From an uncultured Clostridia bacterium (lineage in GTDB: Bacteria; Bacillota; Clostridia; Oscillospirales; Ruminococcaceae): a stretch of DNA of 6,309 bases. Positions 1-4,980 of the stretch are shown in pieces (the first letter of the stretch is position 1; every line of letters starts with the position of its first letter). The position numbers were made by a program, and so were the translations under genes. Below the pieces are notes generated by a model, which saw nothing but the letters and a program-made list of their open reading frames with translations, was not told the origin of the DNA and did no database searches. The stretch covers positions 1 through 6,309 of the forward strand of contig CAMNDR010000062.1 of assembly GCA_946535685.1 (NCBI GenBank), written 5' to 3'.

Positions 1-1
1 C

Positions 2-310
2 GACCGCAATTCCAAGCCTGCCGTGACGCATTTCACCGTCCTGCGGCAGTTCCGGGAAACGGCGCACCTGCGGCTGCAGCTTGAAACCGGGCGCACCCAC
101 CAGATCCGTGTGCATCTGTCGTACATCGGCCACCCGATCTACGGCGACGATGTCTACGGCAAGGCCGTCAAGGGAACGCAGGGGCAATGCCTGCATGCCC
201 GGAAGATCGGCTTTGTCCATCCCATCACCGGGGCATATCTCGAATTTGAACGGGAGGCCCCGCCCTATTTCCAGAAACTGCTGCAAAGAATGGAGAATCA
301 GCATGTTTGA
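2..310 (+). CDS. RluA-family pseudouridine synthase, C-terminal part (5' end outside window)
   Basis: This is the last 102 residues of an enzyme that isomerises specific uridines to pseudouridine in rRNA or tRNA in the cytoplasm. The frame is open from base 2 and the gene starts beyond the left edge; the GTG at 23 is an internal valine. The family signature is clear: LETGRTHQIRVHL at bases 80-118, followed by IGHPIYGDDVYG, with a later LHARKIGFVHP block that is the usual end of the RluA/RluD fold. The catalytic Asp motif (HRLD) and any S4 domain lie upstream and cannot be checked. The short C-terminus after the LEFEREAPPYFQKLL stretch is normal. The stop codon overlaps the start of the next gene by 8 bases, so the two are probably translationally coupled. 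The family call is firm; which paralogue (RluA, RluC or RluD type) and which target uridine cannot be decided. Confidence 0.93.
   Translation, partial: DRNSKPAVTHFTVLRQFRETAHLRLQLETGRTHQIRVHLSYIGHPIYGDDVYGKAVKGTQGQCLHARKIGFVHPITGAYLEFEREAPPYFQKLLQRMENQHV
292..295 (+). promoter_or_regulatory. Ribosome binding site for the HAD phosphatase, inside the upstream gene
   Basis: GGAG lies 7 bases before the ATG at 303, within the final codons of the pseudouridine synthase gene. It decides the start, because the frame itself runs open for more than 200 bases upstream. Confidence 0.6.
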
Positions 311-1127
311 AAATCCCGCGAAAGTTTGCATCATCACTGACCTTGACGGCACCTTCCTGCCGAAAAGCAAGATCCCGCTCCCGCAGGATCTCGCCGCTGT
401 GCGCAGGTTCGAGGAAGCCGGCGGTCTGTTCACCATCGCCACCGGCCGCACTGTGCAGGCCTCCCGGCGCTATCCGGAGGAGCTCGGCCTGAAACAGCCG
501 ATCATCACGTTCAACGGCTGTGCCATCTGGGATCCGATCGGGGATCAGCTCCTCTATACCCATCCGCTTCCGGCACATGCCAGGGAAATGACGCAGGCGA
601 TCCTTGCGGACAATCCGCATGTCGGCTCCGAGGTGCTGTGTACCGATGAGACCTGGGTCGTGAGCAATACCGAGACCGAGCAGGAGCATGTCCGCATCTG
701 CGGCGTGACACCGCAATACTGCGAGGTCGGTGAGGTGCCCGGCACCTGGCTCAAGGTGCTCTTTGCGATGCATACGGATGAGATGCCGGACTTTATCCGC
801 TATATTGATGCGCATCATTATGAAGGCGTGGATTTTGTCCGCTCAGAAAAGCGCTTCTACGAGCTCCTGCCGGCGGGCGTTTCCAAGGGCTCTGCACTGC
901 AGGCCTACCGGAAGCTGCCGGGCATGGAGGACTTCACCTTCGTGGCAGTCGGAGATTATGACAATGACCTCGAAATGCTCCGGGCGGCTGATTTTGCCGT
1001 CTGCCCGCAGAATGCCGCTCCGTCCGCCAAGGCGGCTGCCGATCTGGTGCTGGAGCGCACCTGCGAGGAGGGCGCTATGGAGGAGCTGATCGACCGCATC
1101 CTTGCCCATGCAGAAAGGAGAGCCTGA
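303..1127 (+). CDS. Cof-type HAD-IIB family phosphatase
   Basis: This is a 274-residue cytoplasmic hydrolase of the haloacid dehalogenase superfamily, expected to dephosphorylate small metabolites such as sugar phosphates or nucleotide cofactors using Mg2+. All four HAD motifs are visible. Motif I is DLDGT, with nucleophile Asp13 and acid/base Asp15. Motif II is ATGR, with Thr47. Motif III is Lys195 in VSKG. Motif IV is GDYDND at 217-222. The roughly 120-residue insert between motifs II and III is the C2 cap of the Cof subfamily, and the length is typical. The frame is open further upstream, but the ATG at 303 is preferred because motif I then falls at residue 13 and a GGAG sits at 292-295, 7 bases upstream. 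It overlaps the pseudouridine synthase gene by 8 bases, and the membrane-protein gene begins one base after its stop, so this is an operon. The cap domain sets the substrate, which cannot be read from sequence. Confidence 0.93.
   Translation: MFENPAKVCIITDLDGTFLPKSKIPLPQDLAAVRRFEEAGGLFTIATGRTVQASRRYPEELGLKQPIITFNGCAIWDPIGDQLLYTHPLPAHAREMTQAILADNPHVGSEVLCTDETWVVSNTETEQEHVRICGVTPQYCEVGEVPGTWLKVLFAMHTDEMPDFIRYIDAHHYEGVDFVRSEKRFYELLPAGVSKGSALQAYRKLPGMEDFTFVAVGDYDNDLEMLRAADFAVCPQNAAPSAKAAADLVLERTCEEGAMEELIDRILAHAERRA
1114..1121 (+). promoter_or_regulatory. Ribosome binding site for the polytopic membrane protein
   Basis: AAAGGAGA ends 7 bases before the ATG at 1129 and lies within the last codons of the phosphatase gene. 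It fixes the start at 1129 rather than at the in-frame TTG (1102) or ATG (1108), which would place the start codon before this site. Confidence 0.8.
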
Positions 1128-1128
1128 G

Positions 1129-3498
1129 ATGCTCACTGCGATTCTGATGCCGCTGACAGCGGCGCTGCTGTTTGTGACCTTCGGCATGTACTGGCTCAGC
1201 CATGTGAAAAATCCGCCGGAGATCCGTCTGCCCAAGCCCCTTGACCGCCTTGCGCAGGGCAGGCTCACCAAGGCTGCACTCCTGCGCATCACCGGCGTGA
1301 CGGCGGGTGCGGAGATCGTGCTGTTTGTGGTGCTCGAACTCATCCGGCGATTTGGAATGTACACGGAGGATAGCCATATTCCGGCACTTGTGCTGCTTCT
1401 GACGGCGGCGGTGCCGTTTGCTGGCTTCTTTGCTGTCTGCTTTATGCCCAAGAAGCAGAAGGCAGGCAGACTGCTGGCGCATCTGTCCGTCTTTTTCGCT
1501 TTGCTGCTCTGCGCTGAGGTCTGCATCTGCAATGCCAAGAGCTTCACATCGGACAAAAATGCCGCTGTGATCCCGATGGCATCTGTCATGCCTGACCGGA
1601 CGGATACCTGCACGGCTCTGGACGGCGAATACATCATCACAGGCGATGCGGCACTGGAGATCACCGGCGTTCCGGACGGGACGCACGGCCTGATCGTGCG
1701 GATGGAGCAGGAGGAGAACCCCGGTTCCCGCCTGGTGCATGTCTGGCTGGATATGAAGGACCAAAACAGCCAGTACGGCTATATCACCGCCTCGGACAAA
1801 TACACGATGGCCTATGACCGTGACACGACCTTCTCGATCGACCCCTACGGAAAGATCTATGCCCTGTGTCTGCATTTCGGGGCTGTGACATCGCCCGTGA
1901 CGATCCGCGAGATCGTGGCTGTGAGCGCACTGCCGTTCCATTTTTCCGTGCTGCGCTATCTGCTGCTGGCGATCCTCGGCACGCTTCTGATCGCTGTGCT
2001 GGATCTGCGGCTGTATGAGATCATCTACACCCGCACGCTCCCGCAGCGCATCCTGCTTGGCGTGATGACAGCCGTCTGCACGCTGTCGGCGGTCTGCTTC
2101 TGGTCACCGGGGGAGGAACTGATGGAGTATCATGACGGTGCGGATTATTCCGGTGCCGATCCCTATGTCCAGACCTTTGACGCATTCCGGAAAGGCCAGG
2201 TCTATCTCGATATCGAGCCGGATCCGGCGCTTGCGGAGCTGGAGAATGTCTATGACAACAGCGAACGCCGTGAAACGGGCGTTTCCTATCACTGGGACAC
2301 CGCCTATAAGGCTGGCAAGTACTACAGCTATTTCGGCGTGACCCCGATCATCGTGCTCTATTATCCGGTCTATCTCCTGACCGGCAAGCTCCCGACCGTC
2401 CCCATCACGGTGGATGTGTTTGCGACGCTTTCGGCGCTGCTGCTGTGCCTGACGATCCTGTCGGCGGTGCATCTGCTGGCAAAGCGCCCGAATTTCCTGC
2501 TGCTTTTGCTGAGCCTGCCGGTTTCGGTCGGCACGGCCTCGGTCTATACCTGTCTGCAGTACACGGACAAATATTACGTAGCCGTTTCCTGCGGCATGTG
2601 CTTTGCGCTGCTGACGCTCTGGCTGGGACTGTGGGCATGCAGCATCAAAAAGCCGGTGCCGCGCTGCATTGTGATGGCGCTCGGCGGTCTTTCGCTGGCA
2701 TTCTGCGTCGGCGCACGTCCGACCATGGCGGTATCCTCGGCGATCCTGGTGCCGTTCTTCCTCGGCATCCTCCTGCGCAGAACGAAGCCGCTTCCCGGCA
2801 GACTGCTGCAGGCGGCCTGCTTCCTCGTGCCGATGCTTGCCGGGATCGGCGGGCTGCTGGCCTACAACCGGGCACGCTTCGGCTCGCCGTTTGATTTCGG
2901 TGCCGCCTACCAGCTCACGGTGAGCGATGTGCATGCCAACGGTCTGCGGCTGGGACTGCTTCCGGCGGCGATAAGGCAGTATTTCTTCCAGTTCCCGTTC
3001 CCCCGCAGCTCGTTCCCGTTCTTTGAGCCGATCAACAGTTCCCTGCGCAGCTATGGCAAGTACTTCTACACGGATGCGACCTACGGTGCCATGTCGATGC
3101 CGATGCTTCTGCTCGGAACGCTGCTGCTGCCGCTGGGACTGCGCAAGGGCAGGCACCTGACGGCGACCGGCATTTCCACGCTCCAGAAGCGTGCAGCGCT
3201 TGTCACCTGCTTTGCCGTTCCGGTATTCCTTGCATGGGCGGATCTGTGCATCGGCGGTGTGAACCAGCGCTATGTCACGGATATTCTTCCGCTGCTGACG
3301 ATCGGCGCTGTGGTCGTGCTGCTGAGGACAACGGATATCCGGCAGCATCGCTACCGCTACGGCATCACGCTTGTGAGCCTGGCTGTGACATTCGTCATGA
3401 TCTGGCTGCTGATGATCGGGCTGCGTGACTGCGCACTCCTGCGCCACTGCCCGACTTTGTACGATGCTGCTGAGGACGCTCTGATTTTCTGGCATTGA
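1129..3498 (+). CDS. Large polytopic membrane protein, possible GT-C type glycosyltransferase
   Basis: This is a 789-residue integral membrane protein. Four hydrophobic segments (about residues 3-25, 49-72, 84-106, 113-134) precede a polar, strand-rich segment at about 137-268 that is probably an extracytoplasmic beta-sandwich. After it come two more helices (about 273-293 and 307-325), a large polar loop (326-400), and about ten further helices to the C-terminus. Several stretches look like membrane glycosyltransferases that use polyprenyl-phosphate sugars: QTFDAFRKGQVYLDIEPDP (348-366), GKYYSYFGVTPII (396-408), YNRARFGSPFDFGAAYQLT (579-597), and RYVTDILPLL (714-723) near the end. From these I infer a GT-C-like fold acting on cell-surface glycans or proteins. 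No specific family is recognised, and the donor and acceptor are unknown. The catalytic acid would be sought among the Asp/Glu residues of loop 326-400. The membrane call is secure; the enzyme call is tentative. Start chosen from the AAAGGAGA site; the gene lies one base after the phosphatase stop. Confidence 0.85.
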   Translation: MLTAILMPLTAALLFVTFGMYWLSHVKNPPEIRLPKPLDRLAQGRLTKAALLRITGVTAGAEIVLFVVLELIRRFGMYTEDSHIPALVLLLTAAVPFAGFFAVCFMPKKQKAGRLLAHLSVFFALLLCAEVCICNAKSFTSDKNAAVIPMASVMPDRTDTCTALDGEYIITGDAALEITGVPDGTHGLIVRMEQEENPGSRLVHVWLDMKDQNSQYGYITASDKYTMAYDRDTTFSIDPYGKIYALCLHFGAVTSPVTIREIVAVSALPFHFSVLRYLLLAILGTLLIAVLDLRLYEIIYTRTLPQRILLGVMTAVCTLSAVCFWSPGEELMEYHDGADYSGADPYVQTFDAFRKGQVYLDIEPDPALAELENVYDNSERRETGVSYHWDTAYKAGKYYSYFGVTPIIVLYYPVYLLTGKLPTVPITVDVFATLSALLLCLTILSAVHLLAKRPNFLLLLLSLPVSVGTASVYTCLQYTDKYYVAVSCGMCFALLTLWLGLWACSIKKPVPRCIVMALGGLSLAFCVGARPTMAVSSAILVPFFLGILLRRTKPLPGRLLQAACFLVPMLAGIGGLLAYNRARFGSPFDFGAAYQLTVSDVHANGLRLGLLPAAIRQYFFQFPFPRSSFPFFEPINSSLRSYGKYFYTDATYGAMSMPMLLLGTLLLPLGLRKGRHLTATGISTLQKRAALVTCFAVPVFLAWADLCIGGVNQRYVTDILPLLTIGAVVVLLRTTDIRQHRYRYGITLVSLAVTFVMIWLLMIGLRDCALLRHCPTLYDAAEDALIFWH

Positions 3499-3520
3499 TG
3501 CCATTTCCTTCCGGGGATCA

Positions 3521-3565
3521 CAAAGGGGCTTTTTGTGGGACAGTATCTCACAAACGGCCCCTTTG
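3521..3565 (+). repeat. Long two-part hairpin after the membrane-protein gene
   Basis: The arms CAAAGGGGC (3521-3529) and GCCCCTTTG (3557-3565) pair perfectly. After a symmetrical 2-base internal bulge, TTTGTGGGA (3532-3540) pairs with TCTCACAAA (3546-3554) through one G-T wobble, closing on a 5-base loop (CAGTA). It begins 22 bases after the stop codon at 3496-3498. It is well placed as a transcript 3' end, but no T-run follows the stem, so it is not a standard intrinsic terminator. It may instead protect the mRNA 3' end, or be a mobile-type palindromic repeat. Its left arm recurs near 4932. Confidence 0.75.
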
Positions 3566-3581
3566 CCTGCAGATGGCGCAA

Positions 3582-3602
3582 GGGGGGCAGCGGCGAAGCC
3601 CC
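3582..3602. repeat. GC-rich intergenic repeat unit, copy 1 (module B)
   Basis: This 21-base block matches the reverse complement of 4947-4967 at 19 of 21 positions (shared core GGCGAAGCCCC). It can fold as GGGGC (3584-3588) against GCCCC (3598-3602) with a 9-base loop. It lies between the hairpin at 3521-3565 and the promoter at 3653. No coding or known regulatory role is recognised. Confidence 0.6.
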
Positions 3603-3652
3603 GGTGATCTGTCCGGCTTTGTAAAAGATTTGTGAAATATCATCGAAAATTA

Positions 3653-3681
3653 TTTACAGAAAGAGAAAAATATAGTATACT
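3653..3681 (+). promoter_or_regulatory. Sigma-A-type promoter of the leucine-rich-repeat surface protein
   Basis: The -35 box is TTTACA (3653-3658) and the -10 box is TATACT (3676-3681), separated by the ideal 17 bases. Each box differs from consensus by one base. The surroundings (about 3620-3690) are AT-rich against a GC-rich genome, with A/T tracts upstream of -35 that may act as an UP element. Transcription should start near 3688, leaving a leader of roughly 28 bases with AAAGGGG at 3701-3707, 8 bases before the ATG at 3716. Confidence 0.8.
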
Positions 3682-3684
3682 ATA
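3671..3684. repeat. 14-base perfect palindrome over the -10 box
   Basis: TATAGTATACTATA is its own reverse complement and covers the -10 hexamer. It could be an operator for a dimeric repressor, but AT-rich -10 regions give such palindromes by chance, so only the structure is certain. Confidence 0.5.
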
Positions 3685-3715
3685 GATAAGGAAACTGCAG
3701 AAAGGGGCGAATGTT

Positions 3716-4438
3716 ATGAAAAAGAGGCTCGTTGGAATTCTGACGGCGGTCGTAATGCTGCCGGTTTTTCTGACGGCGGGGCTTCTGCCGGCACACGCCC
3801 AGAGAGACTGGTGGGAGTATTCCGATTATTGCTACCACGGGGCATATTTCGGAAAGCTCGGTTCTTCGCGGGAGTATGTGTTCTGCCACTATAACCCCGG
3901 ACTGGATCCCGTCTACAACAGCGGCACCGTGGTCAGGATCCCGGCTGAAGTGCCTGGCATGCCGCAGCGAAAGGTCGTGCGTGTCGGTCATTACGCTTAT
4001 TACGGAGACAACAACATGCGGGAGGTCATCATACCGGATACTGTGAGAAGCATCGGTGATTATGCGTTTTACCGGTATGAATGCAATGACTGGCTCACGA
4101 TCACGATCCCGGCAAGTGTGACTTCCATTGGCTATGACATGGTATGTCCGGTGTCGGTCAAGGAGGACGGAATGTTTGTGCAGGCCAGCCCTCTGGAATA
4201 CAATGTCACCATCCGCGGGTATGCGGGAAGCTATGCGGAGACCTATGCAAAGAAGTATGGCATCCGCTTTGAAGCCATTGAAGATGCACCGGTCGCTGCA
4301 TCTCTCTTTACCGGCGGGCGTGTGGCTCTGGTCGGCGGCGCAGCGGCTGCAGGGATCATCGGCACGGCTGCGTTTTTCATCATCCGGCGGAGAAAGAAGA
4401 ACGCCGGCGCACCGCCGGAACCGGAGCAGTGCTCCTGA
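3716..4438 (+). CDS. Secreted, membrane-anchored BspA-type leucine-rich-repeat protein
   Basis: This is a 240-residue surface protein. Residues 1-28 form a signal peptide: KKR start, a hydrophobic core at 5-24, and AHA before Gln29 as the likely cleavage site. The mature part opens with an aromatic, Trp/Tyr-rich stretch (31-60). It then carries about two to three LRR_5 units: VRVGHYAYYG...MREVIIPDTV (88-110), RSIGDYAFYR...LTITIPASV (111-135) and TSIGYDMV (136-143). The block TIRGYAGSYAETYAKKYGI (165-183) is the usual cap of these clostridial repeats. Residues 202-223 are a transmembrane helix followed by RRRKK, so the chain stays anchored with a short Pro/Glu-rich tail inside. There is no LPxTG sortase motif. 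Such repeats usually bind proteins or surfaces; the ligand is unknown. It has its own promoter and terminator and so stands as a single-gene unit. The start is supported by the signal peptide and AAAGGGG. Confidence 0.88.
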   Translation: MKKRLVGILTAVVMLPVFLTAGLLPAHAQRDWWEYSDYCYHGAYFGKLGSSREYVFCHYNPGLDPVYNSGTVVRIPAEVPGMPQRKVVRVGHYAYYGDNNMREVIIPDTVRSIGDYAFYRYECNDWLTITIPASVTSIGYDMVCPVSVKEDGMFVQASPLEYNVTIRGYAGSYAETYAKKYGIRFEAIEDAPVAASLFTGGRVALVGGAAAAGIIGTAAFFIIRRRKKNAGAPPEPEQCS

Positions 4439-4446
4439 CAGACTGC

Positions 4447-4484
4447 AAAATCCCCTCTCCGGGTCTTTCGGAGAGGGGATTTTT
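4447..4484. terminator. Bidirectional intrinsic terminator between convergent genes
   Basis: A perfect 15-bp stem pairs 4447-4461 with 4469-4483 around a 7-base loop (GGTCTTT). The + strand stem runs into five T (4480-4484) and the - strand stem ends in four T, so it can stop both the surface-protein transcript (stop 4436-4438) and the tautomerase transcript coming from the other side (stop 4515-4517). Confidence 0.92.
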
Positions 4485-4514
4485 CCTGGACAATGCAGGG
4501 GATGTGGGAAAGGA

Positions 4515-4853
4515 TCAGAAATTTCCGCCGTTCCAGCCCCAGTTGGTGGTGCCGAAATAGCTCACATAGGTGCGTCCCTTCGGGATGGACAGCTCCGTTT
4601 CGAGGATGTCGCAGATCTTTCCGGTCAGCGCATCCGTGCCCTGGGCATTGGTGCCGTAGGTCTGCACCTGCACCATTGCAGCAGGCGCATCGCTGCCCTT
4701 GAAGTACAGCGCACACTCCGGCTCAAAGCCGACCATGAGCCATGCTTCGCTCTTGCCCGGCAGCGCCGTGATGGCCTGTCCGAGCTGTGCCTTGACGGCA
4801 TCCATCTTTTCCTTGGTGACGGCAGTGTTGGTCTTGACATTGATGAAAGGCAT
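4515..4853 (-). CDS. MIF-like tautomerase (phenylpyruvate tautomerase family)
   Basis: This is a 112-residue protein of the tautomerase superfamily, MIF branch, expected to form a trimer in the cytoplasm and to interconvert keto and enol forms of substrates such as phenylpyruvate. The start MPFINVKTN gives Pro2, the catalytic base exposed when Met1 is removed. Lys34 in PGKSEAW and Tyr96 in RTYVSY match active-site positions of mammalian MIF (Lys33, Tyr96), and the C-terminal WGWNGGNF matches the MIF end VGWNNSTF. The Asn98 position of MIF is Ser here, and the CxxC of mammalian MIF is absent. The frame is open for another 37 codons upstream, but only this start gives Pro2, and AAAGGAGG stands 7 bases before it. 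It lies 127 bases after the GTPase-DUF1980 gene on the same strand, so read-through is possible. The physiological substrate in bacteria is generally unknown. Confidence 0.93.
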   Translation of the reverse strand: MPFINVKTNTAVTKEKMDAVKAQLGQAITALPGKSEAWLMVGFEPECALYFKGSDAPAAMVQVQTYGTNAQGTDALTGKICDILETELSIPKGRTYVSYFGTTNWGWNGGNF

Positions 4854-4860
4854 GGTGATT

Positions 4861-4868
4861 CCTCCTTT
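4861..4868 (-). promoter_or_regulatory. Consensus ribosome binding site of the tautomerase
   Basis: On the - strand this reads AAAGGAGG, a full anti-16S match, 7 bases before the ATG at 4853. It confirms the start that puts proline at position 2. Confidence 0.9.
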
Positions 4869-4889
4869 GGTGATGGGATATGATTTAAG

Positions 4890-4922
4890 GGAGCACTGAA
4901 TAAATTGATCGTACAGTGCTTC
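4890..4922. repeat. Inverted repeat in the tautomerase leader
   Basis: AGCACTG (4892-4898) pairs with CAGTGCT (4914-4920). Two further outer pairs, one of them a G-T wobble, extend it to 9 bp around an AT-rich 15-base loop. It lies just upstream of the tautomerase ribosome binding site. It could be an operator or a leader hairpin. No T-run follows on the - strand and no convincing promoter could be placed, so the function is open. Confidence 0.5.
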
Positions 4923-4931
4923 GAGGATAGG

Positions 4932-4967
4932 AAAAGGGCTATTTGTGGGGCTTCGCCCCTGCACCCC
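4932..4967. repeat. Intergenic repeat, copy 2 (modules A and B joined)
   Basis: Bases 4932-4949 match 3522-3539 at 16 of 18 positions in the same orientation (module A). Bases 4947-4967 match the reverse complement of 3582-3602 at 19 of 21 positions (module B). Module B contains a tight hairpin, GGGGC-TTC-GCCCC (4947-4959). It lies directly downstream of the GTPase-DUF1980 stop on the - strand. Confidence 0.65.
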
Positions 4968-4975
4968 GATCGGGG
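4947..4975 (-). terminator. Possible 3'-end hairpins after the GTPase-DUF1980 gene
   Basis: Reading on the - strand after the TAA at 4983-4981, CCCC-GATC-GGGG (4975-4964) is followed by GGGGC-GAA-GCCCC (4959-4947). Four T follow only about 11 bases after the second stem (4935-4932), which makes a weak terminator at best. It may attenuate rather than stop transcription into the tautomerase gene. Confidence 0.4.
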
Positions 4976-4980
4976 CTGCC

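Noticed and set aside
81..302. A longer phosphatase starting at 81
   Set aside because: The extension reads the pseudouridine synthase signature out of frame and would put HAD motif I far from the N-terminus. The ATG at 303 has a GGAG site.
225..818. A 197-codon open frame on the - strand opposite the phosphatase
   Set aside because: It lies across the conserved HAD gene and has no domain or start signal.
843..1941. Two open frames of 273 and 288 codons on the - strand
   Set aside because: They overlap each other and the motif-bearing phosphatase and membrane genes; their composition is unnatural and they show no domain.
2622..3139. Recurring GCTGGGACTG words in the membrane-protein gene
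   Set aside because: They encode similar Leu-Gly-Leu turns in separate helices with a biased codon set; they are not a DNA repeat.
2104..3504. A 466-codon open frame on the - strand opposite the membrane-protein gene
   Set aside because: The product is overloaded with Arg, Gln and His, has no recognisable motif and no plausible ribosome binding site. It is the typical shadow of a GC-rich, leucine-rich gene, while the + strand frame has a strong site and membrane pattern.
4128..4883. A 251-codon open frame on the + strand spanning the terminator and the tautomerase
   Set aside because: It would read through a strong bidirectional terminator and oppose a gene with a complete active site; it is a shadow.
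4854..4964. A 37-residue N-terminal extension of the tautomerase
   Set aside because: It would bury the catalytic proline, and it lies upstream of a consensus ribosome binding site that points to 4853.
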